Source: an uncultured Micrococcales bacterium (GTDB lineage: Bacteria > Actinomycetota > Actinomycetes > Actinomycetales > Microbacteriaceae). From it: a stretch of 12,246 nt of DNA. The stretch spans positions 1-12,246 of the forward strand of contig CAIJJH010000007.1 in assembly GCA_903820955.1 (NCBI GenBank), in the 5' to 3' direction. A model generated the notes under the pieces. That model saw nothing but the letters and a program-made list of their open reading frames with translations. It searched no databases and was not told the origin of the DNA. The position numbers were made by a program, and so were the translations under genes. Each line of letters starts with the position of its first letter. Position 1 is the stretch's first letter. This document shows, one piece after another, positions 5,991-12,246 of the stretch.

Positions 5991-7340
5991 TTGACTTTCA
6001 AAGATCTGGGCATCGATCAAGACATCGTGGATGCCCTCGAGGCTAAGGGTATTACCAACCCTTTCCCAATTCAGGAGCAGGCCATTCCGCTTGCCCTCAC
6101 CGGCCAGGACATCATCGGCCAGGCCAAGACCGGCACAGGCAAGACTTTCGGCTTCGGCCTCCCGCTGATCCAATCGCTAGGTCTTGACCCTGCCAAAGGC
6201 GCTCAGGCACTAGTCGTCGTGCCAACCCGCGAACTTGCTATTCAGGTTGCCGAAGACTTAGTTCTCGCGACAGCCAACCGCAACACCACCGTTGCAGCGA
6301 TCTACGGCGGCAAGTCATACGAGGGTCAGGTTGCCGAAATCGAAGCCGGCGCGCAGATCATCGTGGGCACCCCTGGTCGCCTAATCGACCTAAGCAAGCA
6401 AAAGCTTCTCAACCTAGGCAACATCCGCTTCATGGTTCTAGACGAGGCCGACGAGATGCTCGACCTAGGATTCTTGCCAGACGTAGAGCGCCTGTTTGCC
6501 TACACCCCGGAGGGCCGCCAGACCATGCTGTTCTCGGCGACCATGCCGGGCACCATCGTCCAGCTCGCCCGCAAGTACCAGAACCGCCCGGTGCACATTC
6601 GCGTGAATGACCCAGACGAAGGCCACACAAAAGCGGACATCAAGCAGTTCTTCTACCGTGCGCACGCGCTCGACAAGGACGAGTGCGTCGGTCGAATCCT
6701 GCAGGCCGAGGGTCGGGGCAAGACAATCATCTTCTGCCGCACCAAGCGTCAGGCAGGCAAGGTCGCCGACGAGCTAGTCGAGCGCGGCTTCAAGGCCACC
6801 GCTCTGCACGGCGACATGTCTCAAGAGGCCCGCGAGCGCTCGATGATTTCGTTCAGGACCGGCAAGAAAGACATATTGGTTGCCACCGAAGTCGCCGCTC
6901 GAGGCATCGACGTTGACGACGTGACCCACGTGATCAACTACACCGTGCCAGAAGACGAAAAGGCATACCTGCACCGCACCGGTCGCACCGGCCGAGCTGG
7001 TCGCACCGGAATCGCAATCACCTTTGTTGACTGGGACGACCTGAACCGTTGGAAGCACATCAACGATGCTCTAGAGCTCGGTGTGCCAGAGCCACTTGAG
7101 ACCTACTCTTCGTCTGAGCACCTGTTTACCGACTTGGGAATCGCCAAGGGCACCAAAGGTCGCCTGATTCCGGCAAAGCCCGAGGAGCGCAAGCCACAGT
7201 TTGACCGCAAGCCTCAGGGAAGCCGTGATCGTGGACCTCGACGCCCACAGGGTGACAAGCCGGTGGCCAGAACCGCTGCTCCACGCGAGGCAAACTCAGA
7301 CCGTCAGCGTCGCCGCACCCGCGGTGGCACTCAGGGGTAA
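5991..7340 (+). CDS. DEAD-box ATP-dependent RNA helicase (RhlE/DeaD type)
   Basis: The 449-residue protein shows the full SF2 DEAD-box set in order: Q motif with F3, the GITNPFPIQ block and Q28; motif I AKTGTGKT (45-52); Ia PTRELAIQV; Ib TPGRL; II LDEADEMLDLGF; III FSATMP; IV IIFCRTK; V VATEVAARGIDVDDV; VI HRTGRTGRAG. After about residue 390 comes a low-complexity tail rich in Arg, Pro and Gly, common in helicases that bind RNA nonspecifically. Its likely work is unwinding RNA duplexes in ribosome assembly, RNA decay or cold adaptation; the sequence does not tell these apart. It starts with TTG after a strong AGGAG. Longer frames with upstream starts (from 5802) would cover the divergent gene. 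Its last 10 bases overlap the convergent PHP gene. Confidence 0.93.
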   Translation: MTFKDLGIDQDIVDALEAKGITNPFPIQEQAIPLALTGQDIIGQAKTGTGKTFGFGLPLIQSLGLDPAKGAQALVVVPTRELAIQVAEDLVLATANRNTTVAAIYGGKSYEGQVAEIEAGAQIIVGTPGRLIDLSKQKLLNLGNIRFMVLDEADEMLDLGFLPDVERLFAYTPEGRQTMLFSATMPGTIVQLARKYQNRPVHIRVNDPDEGHTKADIKQFFYRAHALDKDECVGRILQAEGRGKTIIFCRTKRQAGKVADELVERGFKATALHGDMSQEARERSMISFRTGKKDILVATEVAARGIDVDDVTHVINYTVPEDEKAYLHRTGRTGRAGRTGIAITFVDWDDLNRWKHINDALELGVPEPLETYSSSEHLFTDLGIAKGTKGRLIPAKPEERKPQFDRKPQGSRDRGPRRPQGDKPVARTAAPREANSDRQRRRTRGGTQG

Positions 7341-8194
7341 ATTACTTCGCTGAACCCGAGAGCGGCTATTCGCTCTAGCATTTCTGGCGCGGTTAGGTTT
7401 TCGCCTAAGCGATTATCTTTGCCGGTAAGCCCGTGGTAATCGCTTGAGCCGGTGACTACCAGGTCAAACTCTTTCGCTAGCCCGAGCAACCATTTGCGCG
7501 CAAACTCGGGGACGTCGCGGTGGTAAACCTCGAAACCTGCCAAACCGGCTTCGATCATGACTCGAAAGTGCGCCTCTGGTAGCGCGTGACCGCCTGCCGA
7601 GCGTCCTAGTGGGTGAGCAATTATCGGCACTCCCCCGGCGTTTAGTATCAGTTCGATCGCCGACAAAACATCGGGAGCCGACTCGTTCGAAACGTAGTAC
7701 TCGCTGCCGTCATAGAGAACCTGATCGAAAACCTCACCGCGGTTGGCAAAGTGCCCGGCGGCAATCAGAGCGTCGGCAACGGCCGGTCGACCCATTGTCG
7801 CGCCTTCGCGCAATTGGGCGAGCACGTCGTCCCAGGTGATTGGCCAGCCGTTAGCCACCAGAGCGGTGATGTCGCGCAAGCGCTGTTCGCGCGCAACCAC
7901 GGTCTTGCGAAGCACGCTCTGCAACTCAGCGTTGTTTGGGTCGGGCAGGTAGGCGAGCAGGTGCACGCTAAAGGGCTTGTTTAGGCCCTGCGCCATGGTG
8001 GTCACTTCGATGCCGGGCACAAAACCCATGCCCAGTTCTCGAGCGACACTGGCTGCTTCTGCCCAACCGGCGGTTGAGTCGTGGTCGGTCAGGGCGAGGA
8101 CGTCGACCCCTGCGGCCTGTGCCGAATCAAAGATTGTGTGCACATCTTCACGCCCATCGGAGTGGGTGCTGTGCGTGTGCAAGTCGATCTTCAA
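7331..8194 (-). CDS. PHP-domain metal-dependent phosphoesterase (RNase AM / YciV-like)
   Basis: The 287-residue protein has all the metal-binding blocks of the PHP family: HTHS (H6, H8) near the start with SDG following, LTDHD at about residues 35-39, PGIEVTT, SVHLLAYL, IIAHPLG, and GSSDYHG near the end. The insertion between them and the overall length match the YciV/TrpH group, in which the E. coli member RNase AM trims 5' ends of short RNAs and hydrolyses 3',5'-nucleotide bisphosphates. A similar cytoplasmic nucleotide or RNA clean-up role is inferred. I chose the TTG at 8194, which sits 5 bases after AAAGG and gives MKIDLHTHS, the usual N-terminus; the longer frame to 8323 would overlap the divergent aminopeptidase gene. 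It diverges from that gene and converges on the helicase with a 10-base overlap. Confidence 0.88.
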   Translation of the reverse strand: MKIDLHTHSTHSDGREDVHTIFDSAQAAGVDVLALTDHDSTAGWAEAASVARELGMGFVPGIEVTTMAQGLNKPFSVHLLAYLPDPNNAELQSVLRKTVVAREQRLRDITALVANGWPITWDDVLAQLREGATMGRPAVADALIAAGHFANRGEVFDQVLYDGSEYYVSNESAPDVLSAIELILNAGGVPIIAHPLGRSAGGHALPEAHFRVMIEAGLAGFEVYHRDVPEFARKWLLGLAKEFDLVVTGSSDYHGLTGKDNRLGENLTAPEMLERIAALGFSEVIYP

Positions 8195-8198
8195 AACT

Positions 8199-8225
8199 GC
8201 CTTTCGTTGCCTTAAGCGTAAAGGC
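8199..8225. repeat. Inverted repeat GCCTTT/AAAGGC in the PHP-aminopeptidase divergent gap
   Basis: GCCTTT (8199-8204) is complementary to AAAGGC (8220-8225), and a second copy, GCCTT (8209-8213), can pair with the same right arm with a 7-base loop. The left arm overlaps the ribosome site of the PHP gene. It may be an operator or a leader hairpin, but arms this short also arise by chance. Confidence 0.25.
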
Positions 8226-8248
8226 TTTGAAAATGGCAGGATGTACCC

Positions 8249-9661
8249 ATGAGCAACGAAGATCAAAAGCCAGCCGAAGCACCCATCGCCGAGCGCGGGA
8301 GCTACCGCTCTCACCGACCCCACGGACCCAAGTTTCTCGCCTACATCTCGGCAAACTGGGCCGACCGTGACAATTCGCTTCCGGCCAGAGCTGAGATGGC
8401 TCCAATGGCCAAGGCCAGGCGAGCGCTGGTTGCCGATAAATTCGCTGGCAAGGTCGTGCTAATTCACTCGGGAGCGATGAAACAGCGCTCGAACGACACC
8501 GAATACCGCTACCGCCCGCACGCGGCCTTCACTCACCTCACCGGCTGGGGTTCGGTCACGGTGCCTGACAGCGTCCTTGTTATCGACACGCGACACAGCA
8601 CCCAAACCGTCTACCTGCGCGAAACCGCTGGTCGCGACAGCGAAGAGTTTTATGCCAACTCGGCAATCGGCGAGTTTTGGCTAGGCCCACGGCCAACCCT
8701 CGCTCAGGTCTCGGCTCTGCTAGACATCGACACCAAGGCACTCGGGGAACTCGACGATTTCAGGGCCGGGCTTCACGACTCCGAGGTTTTGACTCTCGAA
8801 AATGAAGAACTGGTCGAGTTTCTGAGCGAAATGCGTTTTGTGAAGGACGCGCTTGAAATTGCCGAGATGCGCAAGGCAGTTGCCGCGAGCGTCAAGGGCT
8901 TCGAAGAGGTTGCCAAGAACCTTCACCTTGCCGTCGGTCACCACCGCGGCGAGCGTGTGGTCGAAACCTCGTTCTTCTCTCAGGCTCGAATCGAAGGCTA
9001 CGACCTCGGCTACGAGACCATCGCTGCCGCCGGCCATCACGCCTGCATCCTGCACTGGATGGTGAACGACGGGCCGATCAAAGACGGCGACCTTCTTCTT
9101 CTCGACGCAGGCGTCGAGGTTGATAGCCTCTACACCGCCGACATCACCCGCACGATTCCGGTCAATGGCAAGTACACCGAGGCCCAGCGCAGGGTCTATG
9201 ACGCCGTTCTAAAAGCAGCCGACGCCGTGTTCGCGATTGCCAAGCCAGGGCTGGCGTTTCGCGAATTGCACGCAGAAGCCATGCGAGTGATTGCCGAAAC
9301 CGTAGCCGAGTGGGGCTTCATCAAGATCAGCCCCGAGGAGTCGCTCAAGCCAGAAAACCAGCTGCATCGCCGCTGGATGGTTCACGGCACCAGCCATCAC
9401 CTAGGTCTCGACGTCCACGATTGCGCCCAAGCTAAGCGCGATCTTTACCTAGATCAGGTCTTGACCCCTGGAATGATTTTCACCATCGAACCCGGGCTCT
9501 ACTTTCAGCCGGATGACCTGATGGTGCCGGCCGAGCTTCGTGGCATTGGTGTTCGCATCGAAGACAACGTTTTGGTTACCGAAACCGGCGTCGAAAATCT
9601 GAGCGCTGCGTTGCCTAGAACCGCGGTCGAGGTAGAAAAGTGGCTAGCGAAACTGAGCTAA
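8249..9661 (+). CDS. Xaa-Pro aminopeptidase (aminopeptidase P, peptidase family M24B)
   Basis: The 470-residue protein removes N-terminal residues that precede proline, in cytoplasmic peptide turnover. The N-terminal half is the AMP_N/creatinase domain (about 60-190, with GWGSVTVPDSVLVI). The C-terminal pita-bread domain carries all five metal ligands of the family: D286 (LLLLDAG), D298 (TADITRT), H383 (HGTSHHLGLDVHD), E414 (TIEPGLYF) and E438 (VRIEDNVL), plus the accessory H390. The length is close to that of E. coli PepP and actinobacterial homologues, with a hydrophilic N-terminal extension of about 45 residues. There is no signal peptide. The ATG at 8249 follows GGCAGG by 8 bases; the nearby ATG at 8241 is closed by a stop after three codons. 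Its stop overlaps that of the convergent stress-protein gene. Confidence 0.93.
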   Translation: MSNEDQKPAEAPIAERGSYRSHRPHGPKFLAYISANWADRDNSLPARAEMAPMAKARRALVADKFAGKVVLIHSGAMKQRSNDTEYRYRPHAAFTHLTGWGSVTVPDSVLVIDTRHSTQTVYLRETAGRDSEEFYANSAIGEFWLGPRPTLAQVSALLDIDTKALGELDDFRAGLHDSEVLTLENEELVEFLSEMRFVKDALEIAEMRKAVAASVKGFEEVAKNLHLAVGHHRGERVVETSFFSQARIEGYDLGYETIAAAGHHACILHWMVNDGPIKDGDLLLLDAGVEVDSLYTADITRTIPVNGKYTEAQRRVYDAVLKAADAVFAIAKPGLAFRELHAEAMRVIAETVAEWGFIKISPEESLKPENQLHRRWMVHGTSHHLGLDVHDCAQAKRDLYLDQVLTPGMIFTIEPGLYFQPDDLMVPAELRGIGVRIEDNVLVTETGVENLSAALPRTAVEVEKWLAKLS

Positions 9662-10119
9662 AGCCCAGAAATTTGATTCGCTTGACCCACTAGGTCGCCC
9701 GAAACCTGGACCTGGTACTGCTTGGCCACAAACTGCGCGACCGAGACAAATCCGCGCTTTTTGCGGGCCAGCGAGAAACGAATTACGTTGAGCAGAATTC
9801 CCACTCCGCAGCCAACCAGCGCCATGGTCGCGGTGCCCTGCACCGAGGTGAGCATGGTCGGGAAGAACAAGAAACCGATGATGAAGCCGAGCCAGGCGCC
9901 GTTTACGGCACCACGAATGGCAACGCTCGAATAGCTGATTCGGCCGCGCACCCTTTCAACCGATCGCAGGTCGTTGCCAACGATGGCGATTGCGCCCGGC
10001 GGGAAGTCCTTGGCGATCAGGTTTTCGACGAACGCCACCGCCGAGTCGTACTCGGTGAAACTAGCGATGACCTCGCCCGCTGGCGGAGGTGGGACAGGCA
10101 TTCTTCGAAAGTTGCTCAC
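9658..10119 (-). CDS. General stress protein (YflT/GSP17M-like) with two membrane helices
   Basis: The 153-residue product has an N-terminal soluble domain of the general-stress-protein 17M type: GEVIASFTEYDSAVAFVENL followed by IAIVGNDLRSVERVRGRISY (about 15-63). Two hydrophobic segments follow at about 71-90 and 95-115, with a basic stretch (ARKKRG) and a short soluble tail. It is probably an inner-membrane protein with both ends in the cytoplasm. The exact function is unknown; Bacillus YflT is sigma-B dependent. I chose the GTG at 10119, giving MSNFRRMPVP, which resembles related N-termini; ATG at 10101 is the alternative. The longer frame to 10362 would run through the divergent MgtE_N gene and is not credible. 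The stop overlaps the aminopeptidase stop by four bases. Confidence 0.82.
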   Translation of the reverse strand: MSNFRRMPVPPPPAGEVIASFTEYDSAVAFVENLIAKDFPPGAIAIVGNDLRSVERVRGRISYSSVAIRGAVNGAWLGFIIGFLFFPTMLTSVQGTATMALVGCGVGILLNVIRFSLARKKRGFVSVAQFVAKQYQVQVSGDLVGQANQISGL

Positions 10120-10165
10120 CAGCCCATTCTGGCACGATACGAAGCCCTCGTCTAAGGTTGAAGGT

Positions 10166-11410
10166 ATGAGTGCGACAAGACTGTTTGTAGCCCGCATTGC
10201 GGGTTGTGGCGTCTTTGACCCGGTTGGCGACAAAGTTGGCAAGGTCATTGACGTCCTTGTCGCATACCGTAAAACGGGTGCACCGAAGGTAACCGGAATG
10301 CTGGTTGAGATCACCGGGCGCCGTCGCGTCTTCGTGCCGATTGCCCGAGTCACCTCGATCAACTCCGGTCAGGTAATCACCAACGGACTCATCGACCTTC
10401 GCCGCTTCACTCAACGCGGCCAAGAGGTTCGAGTAATCGCCGAAATTTTGGGCCGCAAAGTCACCGTTCTAGACGGCTCGGGCACCGCTCAGATCGAAGA
10501 CCTTTCGGTCGAACAGGGCAAAAACAAGGACTGGCTGGTCACCGAACTGTTCCTCCGTCGCCCGAAGACCTCGGTTTCGCCTTTTGCCAAGGGTGAAACG
10601 CTTTTCACCACCTGGGAGAAGGTTGCCTCAACCGACAGCACCGAAGCCCAGAGCGCACAGCAGCTGATCGCCACCTATTCCGAATTGCGACCTGCCGACC
10701 TCGCCTCCGCGCTGATGGATCTGCCAGATGAGCGCATGGTCGAGGTTGCCGAAGAACTTGATGACGAACGCCTCGCGGATGTTTTGGAAGAGCTGCCCGA
10801 AGTCGAGCAGATCGAAATCATGCAGGAGCTCGACAACGAGCGTGCAGCAGAGGTTCTAGATTTGATGGAGCCGGACGATGCCGCCGACCTGATGGCGAAC
10901 CTGCCAGAAGAGAGAACCGAAGCAATTCTTGGCCTGATGGACGTCGAAGAAGCCGACGATATTCGCATGCTCATGCAGTACGACGAGTACACCGCCGGTG
11001 GTTTGATGACTACCGAGCCGATTATTTGCGCCGCCGACACCACCGTTGCCGAAGCACTGGCACTGATTCGCCGCAAGAATGTTTCGCCGGTGCTAGCCGC
11101 CTCGGTCTTCGTGACGCTTCCGCCATACGAAACCGCGACCGGTCGCTACCTGGGTGTAGTGCACTTCCAGCGCATGCTGCGCTACCCGCCGCACGAGCGC
11201 CTCGGAACCCTGTTGGACACCGAACTTGAACCGGTGAACGCGTCGACACACATTTCTGTGATTCACCGAACGCTGGCAAACTACAACTTGGTCGCACTGC
11301 CGGTTGTCGACGACGAACATCGGCTTATCGGCGTGGTCACCGTGGACGACGTGCTCGACCACCTACTGCCAGAAGACTGGCGAACCGAAGATGAGAAGGG
11401 AGGCGCATGA
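10166..11410 (+). CDS. Soluble PRC-barrel / MgtE_N / CBS-pair protein
   Basis: The 414-residue protein begins with a PRC-barrel-like region (about 5-85, DPVGDKVGKVIDVLV) and a second similar segment (95-132). Acidic helical repeats of the MgtE N-terminal type follow (about 172-275), with the MgtE signature YDEYTAGGLMTTE (272-284), then two CBS domains (about 283-345 and 350-403, ending VVTVDDVLDHLL). In MgtE these domains sense cytosolic Mg2+ and gate the channel; here the membrane part is absent, so it is not by itself a transporter. A divalent-cation or nucleotide sensing role is inferred. The ATG at 10166 starts MSATRLFVARIAGC; the upstream in-frame start at 9974 would lie in the divergent gene. 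The ribosome site is poorly placed (AAGG directly before ATG). It leads the operon with the DUF1003 gene and mrp. Confidence 0.88.
   Translation: MSATRLFVARIAGCGVFDPVGDKVGKVIDVLVAYRKTGAPKVTGMLVEITGRRRVFVPIARVTSINSGQVITNGLIDLRRFTQRGQEVRVIAEILGRKVTVLDGSGTAQIEDLSVEQGKNKDWLVTELFLRRPKTSVSPFAKGETLFTTWEKVASTDSTEAQSAQQLIATYSELRPADLASALMDLPDERMVEVAEELDDERLADVLEELPEVEQIEIMQELDNERAAEVLDLMEPDDAADLMANLPEERTEAILGLMDVEEADDIRMLMQYDEYTAGGLMTTEPIICAADTTVAEALALIRRKNVSPVLAASVFVTLPPYETATGRYLGVVHFQRMLRYPPHERLGTLLDTELEPVNASTHISVIHRTLANYNLVALPVVDDEHRLIGVVTVDDVLDHLLPEDWRTEDEKGGA
11399..11403 (+). promoter_or_regulatory. Ribosome binding site that favours the second ATG of the DUF1003 gene
   Basis: GGAGG lies 3 bases before the ATG at 11407 and 6 bases before the ATG at 11410. 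The latter is the better spacing, so the start at 11410 (one-base overlap with the previous gene) is preferred over 11407 (four-base overlap). The difference is one Met. Confidence 0.6.
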
Positions 11411-11907
11411 TGGCTGAGCGTCTAGATTCACCACTGGGCAACCGCAAGCGCTTTATCCCACGCCTGAGCATCGACCAAGAACGTTTTGGCCGCGCCTCGG
11501 AGGCCTTCGCACGCGCCATGGGCACCGGCGGGTTCCTAATTGGCATGACCGTCTTCTGTGCGGTCTGGCTGACCTGGAACAGCCTGATGCCGGCGTCCTT
11601 GCAGTTTGACCCTCGGCTCACCAACTTCACCCTGCTCACCCTGATTCTTTCGATGCAGGCTTCTTACGCAGCCCCGTTGATCCTCTTGGCGCAAAACCGC
11701 CAGGACGACCGAGACCGCGTTAAATTCGAGCAAGACCGCCAGCGTGCCGAGCGCAACCTCGCCGACACCGAGTACCTCGCCCGCGAAGTTGTTGCCCTGC
11801 GTCTCGCAACCAAGGATTTGGCTACCAAGGATTTCGTTCGCGACGAGCTGCGCGACCTCATGCGCGAGCTTCTCGAAGAACTGCGCGAAGAACCCAAGAA
11901 AAAGTAA
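11410..11907 (+). CDS. DUF1003 membrane protein
   Basis: The 165-residue protein has the DUF1003 pattern: a hydrophobic segment GFLIGMTVFCAVWLTWN (about 41-57), then FDPRLTNFTLLTLILSMQAS and APLILLAQNRQ (second helix about 72-95). The conserved N, FDP and QNRQ residues are all visible. The rest is a charged, helical and probably coiled-coil tail (about 98-165) rich in Arg and Glu, ending in KKK, presumably in the cytoplasm. The function of DUF1003 is not established. It overlaps the MgtE_N/CBS gene at the start and mrp at the stop (TAATG), so it is co-translated with both. The same gene order, MgtE_N/CBS then a membrane protein then mrp, is as I recall common in actinobacteria, suggesting a membrane partner for the soluble sensor. 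Confidence 0.88.
   Translation: MAERLDSPLGNRKRFIPRLSIDQERFGRASEAFARAMGTGGFLIGMTVFCAVWLTWNSLMPASLQFDPRLTNFTLLTLILSMQASYAAPLILLAQNRQDDRDRVKFEQDRQRAERNLADTEYLAREVVALRLATKDLATKDFVRDELRDLMRELLEELREEPKKK
11806..11835 (+). repeat. Two-copy 15-base tandem repeat in the DUF1003 tail
   Basis: GCAACCAAGGATTTG is followed directly by GCTACCAAGGATTTC (13 of 15 bases equal). It encodes ATKDL-ATKDF at residues 133-142, in frame, and looks like a recent five-codon duplication in the coiled-coil tail. Confidence 0.7.
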
Positions 11908-12246
11908 TGCTCGAAGCCCTAGCGAAGGTCATCGACCCGGAGCTTCGTCTACCGATCACCGAACTCGGCATGGTTGGTGAGATTACCGAAACCTCGGTCA
12001 CCATCAAGCTCACAATCACCGGCTGCCCGGCCGCCGACCGAATCGAGCGTGACGTTCGCGCCGTGGTTGGCGACCGAGACGTAATCATGACGGTTATGAC
12101 TCAGGCCGAACGTGACGAATTGAAGGCCAAGCTTCGCGCAGGCCGACCTCCGCGGGTGAACCCGTTTGACGAGCAAAACCCGTGCAAGGTTTATCTGATC
12201 GGCTCCGGCAAGGGCGGCGTTGGCAAGTCGAGTATCACGGCAAACC
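11907..12246 (+). CDS. mrp: Mrp/NBP35 family Fe-S cluster carrier ATPase (N-terminal 113 residues; continues beyond the window)
   Basis: The visible part has a DUF59/MIP18-like domain (1-75: VIDPELRLPITELGMV, then LTITGCPAADRI with C40), a linker, and the start of the ParA/MinD-like ATPase with the deviant Walker A SGKGGVGKSS (100-109), which is diagnostic of the Mrp/ApbC/NBP35 family. These cytoplasmic dimers hold and pass on 4Fe-4S clusters. The Cys-x2-Cys cluster site that joins the dimer lies near the C-terminus, outside the window. The ATG at 11907 shares its A with the DUF1003 stop (TAATG); there is no strong ribosome site (AAGAAAAAG), so translation probably depends on the upstream gene. 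Confidence 0.93.
   Translation, partial: MLEALAKVIDPELRLPITELGMVGEITETSVTIKLTITGCPAADRIERDVRAVVGDRDVIMTVMTQAERDELKAKLRAGRPPRVNPFDEQNPCKVYLIGSGKGGVGKSSITAN

Noticed and set aside
5927..6013. N-terminal extension of the ferritin-like frame
   Set aside because: It would overlap the divergent helicase start and its ribosome site, and the extra residues show no similarity to the family.
10120..10165. Promoter elements in the gap between the stress-protein and MgtE_N/CBS genes
   Set aside because: TCTAAG (10151-10156) resembles a -10, and TATCGT appears on the other strand, but neither has a credible -35 partner, so no promoter is called.
10120..10362. Extended general-stress-protein frame
   Set aside because: The added 81 residues are antisense to the PRC domain of the MgtE_N/CBS gene and show no family match.

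Overview
The window looks like chromosomal DNA of an actinobacterium with a compact, moderately high-GC genome. Microbacteriaceae is the most likely family. This rests on the AdnAB motor-nuclease pair, the DUF3107 gene, the ferritin-like protein with an actinobacterial sequence pattern, the mrp gene downstream of an MgtE_N/CBS protein and a DUF1003 protein, and the general-stress-protein type. There are no mobile elements, RNA genes, CRISPR arrays or phage genes. Nearly every base is coding: the longest gap between genes is 81 bases, and neighbouring genes overlap at most of their boundaries.

Region 1 (1-4650) is DNA double-strand-break repair. adnA (4569 to 1441, minus strand) and adnB (from 1451, running out of the window at base 1) overlap by 11 bases and encode the two subunits of the actinobacterial RecBCD/AddAB counterpart. 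The 81-base gap before adnA holds two back-to-back matches, one per strand, to the RecA-NDp motif (tTGTCRGTG-N8-TAnnnT), the LexA-independent DNA-damage promoter recognised by PafBC. One points at adnAB and the other at the DUF3107 gene. This is the most notable signal in the window.

Region 2 (4651-7340) holds the DUF3107 protein and a tightly coupled three-helix membrane protein on the plus strand, a ferritin-like protein on the minus strand, and a DEAD-box RNA helicase on the plus strand. From memory, much the same set (adnB, adnA, DUF3107, ferritin-like, RNA helicase) clusters in Mycobacterium tuberculosis around Rv3201c-Rv3211.

Region 3 (7331-10119) alternates strands: a PHP-domain phosphoesterase (minus), an M24B Xaa-Pro aminopeptidase (plus) and a two-helix general stress protein (minus). 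All three convergent gene pairs in the window overlap at their stop codons, so there is no room for ordinary intergenic terminators.

Region 4 (10166-12246) is a translationally coupled plus-strand operon: a soluble PRC/MgtE_N/CBS protein, a DUF1003 membrane protein and the start of mrp, a Fe-S cluster carrier ATPase cut by the window edge.

Most genes are recognisable housekeeping families. What deserves a second look is the paired damage promoter, the eroded motor motifs and altered Fe-S cysteine set of AdnA, a ferritin-like protein that appears to have lost its metal ligands, and an operator-like inverted repeat before the RNA helicase.
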